Positions 24,249-33,256 of a DNA stretch of 43,605 nt are shown here, piece after piece; position 1 is the first letter of the stretch, and the number at the start of each line of letters is the position of its first letter. The notes beneath the pieces are model-generated. The model worked only from the letters and a program-made list of their open reading frames with translations. It had not been told where the DNA came from and ran no database searches. The position numbers and the translations under genes are program-made. Source of the DNA: an uncultured Acetatifactor sp. (GTDB taxonomy: Bacteria; Bacillota; Clostridia; Lachnospirales; Lachnospiraceae); contig CANREV010000022.1 in assembly GCA_947629645.1 (NCBI GenBank), positions 1 through 43,605 on the forward strand, in the 5' to 3' direction.

Positions 24249-26678
24249 ATGATTGACCTGTATATGATTTGTGCGGATTTTAAGAACGCCTCGTCAAATT
24301 TAAGAAAAAAATCCAATACTATTATATTTGAAATCTATAAAATCCTCAATAGTCCAACGCAAATAACCAGTGATATGATTCGCGGATGGAAAAATGATTT
24401 TCGCTATATTTATGGGGATGTTAAGACTAACCTGGCCAGTAATAATAAATTAAATGCTGAAGAAGTGTTGGAACGATATGGCGTTATCTCGGAAGAAAAA
24501 AATAAAACGGAACAGATCCAATTGCTTTTTTACGCAATCCAATCTTATTTCAGCGTATTGATAAAATCTCTGATGAAAGAGATTCTTTGCCCGGATGATG
24601 AAATAGTCAGTGAGAAGGATATTATTCTTGGTAATTTTGCTAAAAATAAGGGGATTGAGAATTACTGTAACCCAGACTGGTACTGTTGGCCGATTTTTGA
24701 AATGAATAACGGTTTTTCAAACATAATGAAGAGTATCCGGAATGAGCTGTCAGGGTATCAAAGCGCCTTGAACCTGGAAGAATTTGTGAGGAATAATAAC
24801 TGCGATTATATTAAGCAAATGTATGAGGTGATTATACCAAGAGAATTACGTCATGCTTTAGGTGAATATTATACGCCTGATTGGCTGGCGGAGGAGACAA
24901 TTTTAACCACATTGTCATTTGGGATAAAGAATGTGTCTCAAAGGTTCATAGATCCAACATGCGGGTCAGGAACATTTTTGTTTAAAGTGATTTCTGAAAA
25001 AAGAAAACATAAGATGTCAGTTCATGACATTCTGAATACAGTGTGTGGAATTGACATAAATCCTCTGGCTGTGCTTACCGCGAAAACGAATTATTTACTC
25101 GCCATTCTTGATTTGATCATGCCGGAAAGCGGAATAGAAATTCCTGTGTATCATTCCGATATAGTCAGAATGGATGATATATCTGCCCCGGAAGCTGCAT
25201 CTGATCTTACTATGTCTGATGAACCCGAAAAAGTAATAAGGAGATATATGAATGATGACAGATTGAAGGTTAAGGCGCTTGAAAAGGCGGACGTCATTCT
25301 GGGTAATCCCCCGTGGGTCAATTGGGAATATATGTCAGAAGAATATAGAACAGGATCCAGTCATTTATGGCTGTATTACAATTTATTTTCAGCTAAAGGC
25401 CGGGATCTGAGTTTCTCAAAGGAAGACATATCCGTTTTAATTACATACATAGTAATCGATAAACTTTTAAAAGATGGAGGCATACTGGCATTTGTCATAA
25501 GACAGGGAGTATTTAAATCGGCGCAGAATGGAGTTGGATTCCGGCGGTTTTATTTGAAAGATGAATGCGGTATCCAGGTGCTGAGGGCCGATGATTTATC
25601 AAACATCAGAGCTTTTGATAATACTATAAATAGTACCGCGTTGATATATTTAAAAAAGGGCTGGGACACAGTTTATCCTGTTCCGTATTTCTTGTGGGAA
25701 AAGCGAAAAGATTTAAAAAAGTTGTCGTTTAACGGGTATTCGGAGCTGCGGGAGGTTAAAGGCCAGATAACGTTAATTGAACAAAAGGCAAAACCTGCAG
25801 TTCGGGAAGACCATACATCTGTATGGTTGACTGCGGATGCGAAAGTGTTGGAATCCATGGACAAAGTTTTAGGGAAAAATCAATATAAAGCCAGGACAGG
25901 AGTTTTTACGGGAGGTGCGAATGCTGTTTATTGGTTAAATATAAAAAATAAAGTCGGAGAAAACATCAGGGTATCAAATATTACTGAAAGAGCGAAACGA
26001 AAAGCTGAAAAAGTTGAGAGAACGATTGAACCTGATTATGTTTTTCCGATGTTAAAAGGAAGCGGCGTTAAGCGTTGGAACGTGTCGTATAACACATATC
26101 TGCTTTGCCCCCATACGGCGGAGACAAAAATGTGGCCTGTTTCACAGGACATATTAAAGCGGTCAGTTCCGCAAACTTATGAATATTTATATCATTTCAA
26201 AAGTGATTTAGATGGACGAAAAGGTTTTGCGGGATGGGAAAAAGAGATTCAGGAAAAAGAATTTCACGCAATTCTCAGAATAGGAGATTATACTTTCTCA
26301 AAATATAAAGTCATTTGGAAATACATAGCGCCAGAGTTTGTATGTGCGGTGATTAGTAGTGTAGATGATGAGTTTTTGGGTGAAAAAATACTATTGCCAA
26401 ACGAAAAGATAATGTATATCAGCACCAATGATGAACATGAAGCATATTATCTTTGCGGCGTATTGAGTTCATCGTTGATCGCAAACTGTGTTAAGAGTTA
26501 TATGAATCCCACAAGTATTTCGGCGCATGTCCTGGACAAGCTGAATATACCTGATTTTGATGAAAGTAATGACGAACATATGCAGATTGCAAAAATCTGC
26601 AGGGAAGGACATGGGAAAAAAGATATCAGCGCGTATATTTCAGAAATTGATGCCATTGTTTCAAAAATGTATCGATAG
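24249..26678 (+). CDS. Adenine-specific DNA methylase of a restriction-modification system
   Basis: The 810-residue protein has the N6-adenine methylase motifs in order: ALGEYYTPDWLAEE (motif X-like), DPTCGSGTF (motif I, from Asp235) and NPPWVNWEY (motif IV, from Asn353), followed by a long C-terminal region (about 520-810) that should hold the target recognition domain. This resembles Eco57I-type methylases. I see no nuclease motif at the N-terminus, so the cut is expected from the divergent partner gene. GGAAGGGG precedes ATG 24249. The pair is clearly more AT-rich than the sugar block on its left, a sign of transfer. Confidence 0.85.
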   Translation: MIDLYMICADFKNASSNLRKKSNTIIFEIYKILNSPTQITSDMIRGWKNDFRYIYGDVKTNLASNNKLNAEEVLERYGVISEEKNKTEQIQLLFYAIQSYFSVLIKSLMKEILCPDDEIVSEKDIILGNFAKNKGIENYCNPDWYCWPIFEMNNGFSNIMKSIRNELSGYQSALNLEEFVRNNNCDYIKQMYEVIIPRELRHALGEYYTPDWLAEETILTTLSFGIKNVSQRFIDPTCGSGTFLFKVISEKRKHKMSVHDILNTVCGIDINPLAVLTAKTNYLLAILDLIMPESGIEIPVYHSDIVRMDDISAPEAASDLTMSDEPEKVIRRYMNDDRLKVKALEKADVILGNPPWVNWEYMSEEYRTGSSHLWLYYNLFSAKGRDLSFSKEDISVLITYIVIDKLLKDGGILAFVIRQGVFKSAQNGVGFRRFYLKDECGIQVLRADDLSNIRAFDNTINSTALIYLKKGWDTVYPVPYFLWEKRKDLKKLSFNGYSELREVKGQITLIEQKAKPAVREDHTSVWLTADAKVLESMDKVLGKNQYKARTGVFTGGANAVYWLNIKNKVGENIRVSNITERAKRKAEKVERTIEPDYVFPMLKGSGVKRWNVSYNTYLLCPHTAETKMWPVSQDILKRSVPQTYEYLYHFKSDLDGRKGFAGWEKEIQEKEFHAILRIGDYTFSKYKVIWKYIAPEFVCAVISSVDDEFLGEKILLPNEKIMYISTNDEHEAYYLCGVLSSSLIANCVKSYMNPTSISAHVLDKLNIPDFDESNDEHMQIAKICREGHGKKDISAYISEIDAIVSKMYR

Positions 26679-26820
26679 ATTGACTGTGAAAAGAGAGTCT
26701 GTACCCGGAAGATGAGCCGAAGGAGCAATTCGGTTCAGCAGGGGCCGGACGATACTGAAAAATCGGAGAAACCAAAGGACGCGGGAAGAAAGTGACCAGC
26801 GCTTCTTTGGCGGAAGGGAA

Positions 26821-27558
26821 ATGACTATGTATAGGATCGGAATTTGCGATGACGATAAGATTTTTTGCGCTGTTTTGGAAGAACAGGTTTACAAACTTTC
26901 AAAAGAGATAGGAATCAAAACTGAAATTGAGGTATGGTATTCCGGCGAGAGCATACAGACGGATCTGAAAAAAGGCACGGAATTAGACTTGCTTTTTCTT
27001 GACATAGAATTAGTCCAAAAGAATGGTATTGCGGTAGGAAAATATATTCGTGATGAGATGGAAGATATGCAGACGCATATCGTATATATTTCTTCAAAGG
27101 AAAGCTACGCCATGCAGTTATTTAAGGTTCAGCCTTTGGACTTTTTAGTGAAACCTGTTCCCGCGGAACAAATAAGGGAAGTGCTGGTGAGGAGCATAAA
27201 ACAGAAAAGCAGTCCGCAAACCTGGTTTGAGTATCAAAAAGGAAATTCCCTTTTCAGGGTTCCGGTAAGAGACATTGCTTATTTTATGAGCATGGATAAA
27301 AAAATCATCATTGTAAAAAAGGATGGAGAGGACGAATTTTACGGAAAATTAAAAAGCATAGCGGAGAATCTTCCCGCTGATTTTTTGATGATTCATCAAT
27401 CGTATATCATTAACCGGGCTTATGTAAGCGAATATTCTTATGAAACGGTAAAGATGGTAAATGGAGAAAATTTAAATATCAGCAAACCCTATAGAAAAGA
27501 AACCAGAAATAAAATCAGACAGTTTCAGAAAGCGAATATGAGTGATGGGATCCTATAG
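26821..27558 (+). CDS. LytTR-type response regulator, AgrA-like
   Basis: The 245-residue protein has a receiver domain with the acidic cluster CDDDK near residue 10 and phospho-acceptor Asp61 in LLFLDIEL, ending in DFLVKPV. A LytTR DNA-binding domain follows (about 140-240: YQKGNSLFRVPVRDIAYFMS, then FLMIHQSYIINRAYV). The ribosome binding site GGAAGGGA serves ATG 26821 or 26827. It overlaps the kinase gene, with which it forms an Agr-like pair. The likely target is the lipoprotein gene at 28959, whose upstream region carries a direct repeat with LytTR-type spacing. Confidence 0.92.
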   Translation: MTMYRIGICDDDKIFCAVLEEQVYKLSKEIGIKTEIEVWYSGESIQTDLKKGTELDLLFLDIELVQKNGIAVGKYIRDEMEDMQTHIVYISSKESYAMQLFKVQPLDFLVKPVPAEQIREVLVRSIKQKSSPQTWFEYQKGNSLFRVPVRDIAYFMSMDKKIIIVKKDGEDEFYGKLKSIAENLPADFLMIHQSYIINRAYVSEYSYETVKMVNGENLNISKPYRKETRNKIRQFQKANMSDGIL

Positions 27559-28798
27559 TCCGATAATTGTGTTTATTGTAAATATTCTCAGAGTTTTACT
27601 GTTAAAGAAAGTTATGGACGTATTTTTGTCAGCGGATGATACAGAGAATCAAACATTAAAAATCGGGCTCGGGATTTATTGCCTGCTGACTACCATCGTT
27701 TATAGCGTATTTCAGGTGTCTGTTGTATATGAGATTTGCAATTGCTCAGGCATAATAGGACTGACCTGTTTTTATCGGGAAATGTGGAAAAAACGATTAT
27801 GGGTATCTTTAGTATTATTCAGCCTGGATATGGCAAACTCCCTGATCGTCCTTTTTGTTTTTGGAGATCTTGCGAAATTTCAGCAGCCGGCGATTCAGGC
27901 GCTGCTGCTGTTAATCTGTACTACGGTGATCAGCCATATTTCTTATCCGTCCGAAGTAAAAGAGATTGCCTTTGACACAAAACAGACGTTATTGCTGCTG
28001 GTGATTCCCGCAATGAGTGTCATTGTATTAAGTGTGCTGATGCTGGGAGAGCTTGAGAAATTATTCGCAATCTTGATCAGCGTCTGTATGCTGATGATCA
28101 ATATCAGCGTATTTTATCTGTATCATGTTCTGATAGAGAATTATATCAATTCGAGGGATAATGAAATATACAGGCAGCAAACCTATGCTTATCAGAACCA
28201 GTTAGAGGTAATCATGGAATCTCAGAGCCGGGTCCGCGCGTTAAGACACGATTTGAAAAATCATATTTTAGCGCTGCAGGTCCTGGTGGAAAGGAACAAG
28301 ACGGAGGAAGCGGATCAATATCTGGATTCTATGAAGGATTTTATGACCAATCCACAGGAATATATTAAGACAGGGAATGATGAGATTGACAGTCTGCTCA
28401 ATTATAAGCTGCAAAAGGCGAATGAGGTTTTAAACGAAGTAGAAACAAAGATCAGTATACCGGAGCAGCTGCGCCTGCGTTCCTTTGACTTAAATGTAGT
28501 TTTGGGAAATCTGCTGGATAACGCGATAGACGCTTCCCTGCAGACAGAAGATAAGAAATTGAAAGTAACGGTAAAAATTGATAAGGGAATCTTATTTTTG
28601 TATATTTGTAATAGCTGTCGGAGCATGAATGGCGGAAAAAAGGATTTTCTGGAAACAACGAAAGAAGATAAAGTAAATCACGGGATAGGGCTAAAAAACG
28701 TGCGCCGGATTGTGGAAAAGCATCATGGAGAGATTGAGTTTTTCTATGAAAACGATTCTATGGAAACGGACGTCATGATGTATGTAAAAGAAATGTAG
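27545..28798 (+). CDS. GHKL-domain sensor histidine kinase, AgrC-like
   Basis: The 417-residue protein has a membrane part of about six helices (residues 1-195) and a cytoplasmic kinase part with the H-box RALRHDLKNHILAL (His235), N-box NVVLGNLLDNAIDAS and a G2 box GIGLKNVRRIVEKH. This layout matches AgrC and other kinases that sense small peptides from outside. ATG 27545 is preferred to GTG 27542. No peptide-precursor (AgrD) or processing protease (AgrB) gene is seen nearby, so the signal is unknown. An intrinsic terminator follows. Confidence 0.92.
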   Translation: MGSYSPIIVFIVNILRVLLLKKVMDVFLSADDTENQTLKIGLGIYCLLTTIVYSVFQVSVVYEICNCSGIIGLTCFYREMWKKRLWVSLVLFSLDMANSLIVLFVFGDLAKFQQPAIQALLLLICTTVISHISYPSEVKEIAFDTKQTLLLLVIPAMSVIVLSVLMLGELEKLFAILISVCMLMINISVFYLYHVLIENYINSRDNEIYRQQTYAYQNQLEVIMESQSRVRALRHDLKNHILALQVLVERNKTEEADQYLDSMKDFMTNPQEYIKTGNDEIDSLLNYKLQKANEVLNEVETKISIPEQLRLRSFDLNVVLGNLLDNAIDASLQTEDKKLKVTVKIDKGILFLYICNSCRSMNGGKKDFLETTKEDKVNHGIGLKNVRRIVEKHHGEIEFFYENDSMETDVMMYVKEM

Positions 28799-28804
28799 CC
28801 GGGG

Positions 28805-28856
28805 GCTGCCGCGAATTCTTGTTGAAAGATGCAATATGAGTTTGCGGCGGCTCTTT
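28805..28856 (+). terminator. Terminator after the AgrA/AgrC-like pair
   Basis: GCTGCCGCGAA (28805-28815) pairs with TTTGCGGCGGC (28841-28851), counting two G-T pairs, and TCTTTT follows. It separates the regulator pair from the lipoprotein gene. Confidence 0.7.
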
Positions 28857-28862
28857 TAGGTT

Positions 28863-28927
28863 AATTTCGGCAGAAACATGATCGAATTTCGCCAGACAGA
28901 AGAAAACGAGAAAATTGGATTTATAAT
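28863..28927 (+). promoter_or_regulatory. Candidate LytTR direct repeat and promoter
   Basis: AATTTCGGCAGA (28863-28874) and AATTTCGCCAGA (28885-28896) are direct repeats differing at one base, with starts 22 bases apart, about two helical turns. TATAAT stands at 28922-28927 with no good -35 box. This is the usual plan of a promoter activated by a dimeric LytTR regulator. Confidence 0.6.
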
Positions 28928-28958
28928 ATGCTCATAGTAAATCGTACCGGAGGTATTT

Positions 28959-30119
28959 ATGAGAAATAAAGTTGCAGGCTTGGCGGTTGTGATGGTGTTG
29001 ATGTCGGTTAGTGTTTTTGGCTGCCAGAAGGCTCCGGAAAATTCGGCTGACGGCGATATTTTTCACGCAAAAGATTCTGTGGAGCAGGAAGTGGGCGCAA
29101 TCGTAAATGAGTACGGAAGTGAAACGGAAAATGATACGGGGGATATCGACAGCATCATCGGTATAAAGAATCAAAACGCGATCAGAATCCGGGCACAGGC
29201 GCCGGATGTCCCGCAAAATGTCTATCATATGGTGCTGAGTGAAAATGAAGCGCTGACAAAAGATATTCTGACGGAGTTTTTAGAGAGTGAAACAGGAGAT
29301 ATCACGGATTTATCAGAAGAAGCACAACTCAGGCTGGAACAGTCTGAGGCGGAAAATGAGCGGGCAGAAGAGAGGGCGGTCTTTTCAGCCTTTGGAAGCG
29401 CCCCTGTTTATGAATTGTCAGACGGACAAAAAACAGCGGTTTTTTCAAATGGAACGGGTGCATATTATCAGAACGATCTCTTATATGAAAAATGCGCGTC
29501 TATTTATAAATCCGCGGGTGAAACTGTGTTAAGCGAAGCCGATCATATAAATGATTACAGGGAAGCGGAAAAAATATTATTGGCAAAGCTTACAAAAGTC
29601 GGCGTGACAGAAATTGAAATTTACAGGATTACGCAGTACCAGAAAGAAAACTTCACATTTTACGAGATTGAGTTTACTCCGTCTTACGAGGGCGTGGGGG
29701 TTGCGCACGAATATGGATCTATAGCGGCAGGGGAAATTTTCCCGTCTGGAACAGCATGGATCTGTGAAAAAAGTATCGCGGTGTTAAGTCTGGATGCCTG
29801 TCTTGGCAAGGTGGAAACGCGGGAACAATGCGGGAACGTGTTGTCGTGGGGACAGATTGAAAAGATTTTGGAGACCTATGTAAATAGCGGACAAATAAAG
29901 GGTAGCGGTCAAGCGGTTCTGACGGAAGTTGAGTTTGTGTATTATCCGATCTATAAAGAAGATGAAAATAAATTAGAACTGGTTCCGGTATGGCATATTT
30001 ATACGCCAATGTCCTTATGGATGGAGAATGAAGAATTAGCGGAAGCGTTTGCGGCAAACGGCTCAACATGGAATATCTGCGTGAACGCGGTATCGGGAGA
30101 AATCGTCAGGAGCGAATAG
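28959..30119 (+). CDS. Predicted lipoprotein (DUF6034-like)
   Basis: The 386-residue product begins with MRNKVAGLAVVMVLMSVSVF followed by GCQK, a lipoprotein signal peptide with the modified Cys at residue 22. A helical region rich in Glu (about 90-140) precedes a mixed domain with aromatic-rich strands in the second half (FTFYEIEFTPSYEGVGVAH, LVPVWHIYTPMSLW). It recalls the large Lachnospiraceae lipoproteins called DUF6034, but I am not sure. GGAGGT at 28949-28954 precedes the ATG. It lies between a LytTR pair and an ABC transporter, suggesting a surface partner of that exporter or sensor. Confidence 0.7.
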   Translation: MRNKVAGLAVVMVLMSVSVFGCQKAPENSADGDIFHAKDSVEQEVGAIVNEYGSETENDTGDIDSIIGIKNQNAIRIRAQAPDVPQNVYHMVLSENEALTKDILTEFLESETGDITDLSEEAQLRLEQSEAENERAEERAVFSAFGSAPVYELSDGQKTAVFSNGTGAYYQNDLLYEKCASIYKSAGETVLSEADHINDYREAEKILLAKLTKVGVTEIEIYRITQYQKENFTFYEIEFTPSYEGVGVAHEYGSIAAGEIFPSGTAWICEKSIAVLSLDACLGKVETREQCGNVLSWGQIEKILETYVNSGQIKGSGQAVLTEVEFVYYPIYKEDENKLELVPVWHIYTPMSLWMENEELAEAFAANGSTWNICVNAVSGEIVRSE

Positions 30120-30261
30120 TGTGAAAAATCACACTGATGTGCTGATTGTTTCACAAAACGAACCTTGTTCGTTTGGGAGTTTGTGCCGGAGCGTCATAAA
30201 CTCCCCTGATGGCAGACGCGAATTTGAGATTCGCATCGCCCCGTTGCGCAGAACGCTCCGG
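30118..30261. repeat. Nested palindromic element before the ABC genes
   Basis: Five inverted repeats are packed into 144 bases: AGTGTGA/TCACACT (30118-30135), AAACGAAC/GTTCGTTT (30156-30174), GGGAGTTT/AAACTCCC (30175-30205), GCGAAT/ATTCGC (30218-30234), and an outer pair CCGGAGCG (30186-30193)/CGCTCCGG (30254-30261). The first could terminate the lipoprotein transcript. The right end, GCTCCGGAATGGRGATTA, is also found at 222-239, ahead of the metal exporter. Confidence 0.75.
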
Positions 30262-30274
30262 AATGGGGATTAGT

Positions 30275-31030
30275 ATGAAAAGGTTCTTTTTACAGGATTT
30301 AAAGAGAAGTTTCTTAAACAGGGGCTTTTTTGCAGGTCTTTTCGCGGTGACAGCCGTTTTAGTGTCAGCATCGTTTCACGCGCCGCTTGACAGGAGCAGA
30401 AGCAGTTATTTTATCATGATGGAAATATTCGCGGCATCAGGATTTACACCGTTTGCGGCTATATTTCCGGGACTTGCGTATGCTTCGGTTTTTTGTGAAG
30501 AATATAGCAGCGGATATTTAAAAATGATTTATTCCAGAATGTTACCGAAAAAATTTGGCCTGATCCGCATTGTCACGGTCGCGCTTTCCGGCGGGATGAT
30601 GCTTGCTGTTCCTTTTATCCTTGTTCTGGGGATCGCGTACCGTTTCGGGGTTCCGGGAATACCATCGGGAAGTGATGAGGGACTGATGGCGGGAACCGCG
30701 TTGATCTTTTATATAGAGAATTATGGGGAATGGTATATTTTCTTTTGGAAGGTCCTGCTGGGGTTTTTATTCGGATGTGTATGGGCACTGGCGGGTCTTG
30801 CGTTTGCGGTATGGATTCCCAATAAATATGTGGCGTTGATCGCGCCATTTGTATTGTATGAGGCTATGTGGCTGGCGTTAGGGAACATTCCGGTGTTGAA
30901 TCCGATCTATCTTATGCGGGGGGATGATTTGAATGATTATCCATTGTCCGGGTTTATGGAATGTATTTATATCTTGTTCGCATCCGTTATGGTCATGTGG
31001 GGATTGAAAAGGAGAGAACGGAATGGGTAG
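30275..31030 (+). CDS. ABC-2-type transporter permease
   Basis: The 251-residue membrane protein starts MKRFFLQDLKRSFLNRGFFAG-like (read in two parts) and has about six helices, near residues 20-40, 60-85, 105-130, 165-195, 200-220 and 228-247. A short cytoplasmic N-terminus with charged residues followed by a CEEYSSGYLKMIYSRM loop is typical of ABC-2 permeases. The start at 30275 follows GGGGAT and lies just beyond the palindromic element. It overlaps the next gene by eight bases. It belongs to a four-gene transporter with an ATPase at the end. Confidence 0.8.
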   Translation: MKRFFLQDLKRSFLNRGFFAGLFAVTAVLVSASFHAPLDRSRSSYFIMMEIFAASGFTPFAAIFPGLAYASVFCEEYSSGYLKMIYSRMLPKKFGLIRIVTVALSGGMMLAVPFILVLGIAYRFGVPGIPSGSDEGLMAGTALIFYIENYGEWYIFFWKVLLGFLFGCVWALAGLAFAVWIPNKYVALIAPFVLYEAMWLALGNIPVLNPIYLMRGDDLNDYPLSGFMECIYILFASVMVMWGLKRRERNG

Positions 31031-31868
31031 GATACATCAGGTCTTTTACATGGCGAAAACTGCTTTTCTGGAAGAACAACACCATAAACGGGTCATCATG
31101 GGCTATGTTTTGGGAATGGCATTGTTTGGGTATCGGCTGAATTATTTTATACGGTATGCGCTGGATGCCGGAGAACCCGTTAATGTTTTGGAAGCCTTCA
31201 TTGTAGTGAATCATCATCAAAAAAGTATCATGTTTCTGATTGCGGGCTGGCTGCTGGTTATATCAGACGCTCCTTTTATAAAAAGGAACACATATCTGTC
31301 ATTATATAGGAGCAGCCGGAAAAAATGGAACGCGGCCATGCTGCAGTACATTATGATCCAGGCATTTTTTTATGTTGCCGGCATAGCTGTTATGTCGTCA
31401 GCTGTCAGTTCTTTGTGCGGCTTTTTGGGAAATATGTGGAGCAGTCCGGTTTATCATCTGGCCATGGATACGGTAAATCGTTTGGGAGTAAAATATAATA
31501 TTTCATTTCCGTGGGTGAATATTATGCGCGCAATGACTGTCCCTCGGGCATTTGCGATTACTTTTGTTTTCCTGTTTCTGTATTTCATGCTGATTGGATT
31601 TTTGCTTTATGTGTGCAATCTTTTGCTGAAAGAAATCTATGGGATATTGATCGTATCCGGTATACAGCTTTCGGGATATTTATTACAGCAAGAGGGATTT
31701 ATATCTCTGTCTCTTATGGCAAAGGCGATTCCGGGATATGCCATAGATGGAAACGGCGGACAATGGAAAGTCATTGTTCTGTTTTGTGTAATCATATCGA
31801 TTCTGGCAGTGATTTCCTTATGCCTGATTGGACGGGTGGATTTTAAGGAGGCAATGGAGGAGGAATAA
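31023..31868 (+). CDS. ABC-2-type transporter permease or membrane subunit
   Basis: The 281-residue product has about six hydrophobic helices (near 25-45, 75-92, 115-140, 180-205, 210-230 and 250-272). It has no conserved motif that I can name, but its size, helix pattern and place between a permease and an ATPase suggest the second half of a heterodimeric membrane part. AAAGGAGAG lies upstream of the ATG within the preceding gene, so translation is coupled. Confidence 0.65.
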   Translation: MGRIHQVFYMAKTAFLEEQHHKRVIMGYVLGMALFGYRLNYFIRYALDAGEPVNVLEAFIVVNHHQKSIMFLIAGWLLVISDAPFIKRNTYLSLYRSSRKKWNAAMLQYIMIQAFFYVAGIAVMSSAVSSLCGFLGNMWSSPVYHLAMDTVNRLGVKYNISFPWVNIMRAMTVPRAFAITFVFLFLYFMLIGFLLYVCNLLLKEIYGILIVSGIQLSGYLLQQEGFISLSLMAKAIPGYAIDGNGGQWKVIVLFCVIISILAVISLCLIGRVDFKEAMEEE

Positions 31869-31874
31869 ACGGGA

Positions 31875-32504
31875 ATGTCTTTGTTTTTTCAGTTCTTTGG
31901 GGGTGTTCCTATGAATGAAACGGATACGTTTCCGTTAGTCCCTTTGGGATGCTGGCTGTTTCCGATAGGAATCTATTTATTCATAATGAGTTTTCGGTTT
32001 GTCAGGGCAGACAAAAATAAACGCTTTGTTATTGTGCGGTATAGGTGGGTACAAAAGTGGTGGAGACATTATTTCCTGAGAAACTTGTTGGACGGGTTAT
32101 TTACGGCGGTTTGTTTATTAGCGCTGTTTAGGGCTATTGATCTGCTTGCGTTACAGAAATTTACAGGAAATCTAAAAGAAATATCAACGATTTCTGCTTT
32201 ATGGACCGTCCACGCAATGACTCTGTCAGCAATCTTTCTGTGGTTGGAAATTTTAAAGATTCAAAAATTGATACCGGCGGTTATGCTGTTGTTAGAAGGC
32301 CTGACTTTTCTGGGCGGTTTCCGATTCAGAAAAATCGCAAGATTTATGTTTGGAGTATGGGGAATGTATGCGCAGAGCAATTTATATGAAGGTATGTATG
32401 GATTTTCTATTATGGGTATCATGATTGCCCAGGGCGCGGTCGTCACAGCCTGTTACTTATCGGGCGGTTATCTGCTGAAGGATAGAGAAATGGAGGGGGT
32501 TTAA
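31875..32504 (+). CDS. Membrane protein of the ABC transporter operon
   Basis: The 209-residue protein has about five helices (near 22-42, 68-90, 107-125, 130-150 and 178-198). It is not clearly an ABC permease, but its position directly ahead of the ATPase gene, with four bases between, indicates that it is part of the same complex. GGAGG lies 13 bases ahead of ATG 31875, whereas ATG 31911 has GGGGGTG at better spacing, so the true start may be 31911. Confidence 0.6.
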   Translation: MSLFFQFFGGVPMNETDTFPLVPLGCWLFPIGIYLFIMSFRFVRADKNKRFVIVRYRWVQKWWRHYFLRNLLDGLFTAVCLLALFRAIDLLALQKFTGNLKEISTISALWTVHAMTLSAIFLWLEILKIQKLIPAVMLLLEGLTFLGGFRFRKIARFMFGVWGMYAQSNLYEGMYGFSIMGIMIAQGAVVTACYLSGGYLLKDREMEGV

Positions 32505-32508
32505 GATT

Positions 32509-33150
32509 ATGGAAAGCATTATCAAAGTTGATAAGGTAATAAAAAAATTTGGGCCGGACATTGTCCTTGACAATGTTTCCGTAGAATTTGAAAGGGGAAA
32601 GATCTATGGAATTGTTGGAAGAAACGGTTCGGGAAAAACTGTTTTGTTTAAGACAATGATAGGTTTTTTAAAACCTGCCAGCGGCAGAGTGATCGTTGAC
32701 GGTAAAGAAATCGGCAGGGATATAGATTTTGCCGATAATATAGGAATTATTATTGAAACTCCCGGTTTTCTTAGTTCTTATAGCGGATATAAGAATCTGG
32801 AATATCTTGCGGGTATTAAAGGTATTATTGGCCCAAAAGAAATAAAGAGGGCCATGGAACAGGTCGGACTTGATCCGAACAGTAAAAAGAAAGTCGGCAG
32901 ATATTCTTTGGGGATGCGTCAAAGACTTGGAATTGCTCAGGCTATCATGGAAAATCCGGATATCCTGATTCTGGACGAGCCAATGAATGGTTTGGACAAT
33001 CAGGGCGTGGAAGATGTCAGAAAAATTCTTCTAAATTTAAAGGAGAAGGGGAAATCTATTATTCTGGCAAGCCATAACAAGGAAGATATCGAAGCGCTGT
33101 GCGATCAGGTGTATGAGATGGATCATGGGAAGCTGACAGTTCCCGCGTAA
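32509..33150 (+). CDS. ABC transporter ATP-binding protein
   Basis: The 213-residue ATPase has Walker A GRNGSGKT (37-44), signature YSLGMRQRLGIAQ (about 129-141), Walker B LILDEPMNGLD and the switch histidine in LASHN. The short form and the LGMRQR type of signature fit ATPases for ABC-2 exporters that give immunity to, or export, peptides and antibiotics. It ends the operon of three membrane proteins starting at 30275. The preceding LytTR pair and lipoprotein make a peptide-response system likely. No terminator is evident after the stop. Confidence 0.92.
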   Translation: MESIIKVDKVIKKFGPDIVLDNVSVEFERGKIYGIVGRNGSGKTVLFKTMIGFLKPASGRVIVDGKEIGRDIDFADNIGIIIETPGFLSSYSGYKNLEYLAGIKGIIGPKEIKRAMEQVGLDPNSKKKVGRYSLGMRQRLGIAQAIMENPDILILDEPMNGLDNQGVEDVRKILLNLKEKGKSIILASHNKEDIEALCDQVYEMDHGKLTVPA

Positions 33151-33196
33151 TTGGTCATTTATTTTTACGGCCGTTTTGGAATTTTCAAAAACATCA

Positions 33197-33225
33197 TTGT
33201 AAGACGGCATTTTTTGCGATATGAT
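33197..33225 (+). promoter_or_regulatory. Promoter of the PD-(D/E)XK transposase-family gene
   Basis: TTGTAA (33197-33202) and TATGAT (33220-33225) are separated by 17 bases. GTTAGTGGA follows the -10 box, the same bases that follow it in the promoter module at 7098-7144. Confidence 0.55.
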
Positions 33226-33256
33226 GTTAGTGGAGAGGATGAGAAAGGAAGTGTGT

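Noticed and set aside
24249..26678. Fused restriction-methylation enzyme (type IIG) or BREX PglX
   Set aside because: No nuclease motif is seen ahead of the methylase domain, and no BREX neighbours exist; a separate divergent nuclease gene explains the arrangement better.
30209..30274. Upstream extension of the first ABC permease
   Set aside because: The additional 22 codons lie inside the palindromic element and encode a polar stretch not expected before the first helix; ATG 30275 has a better ribosome binding site.
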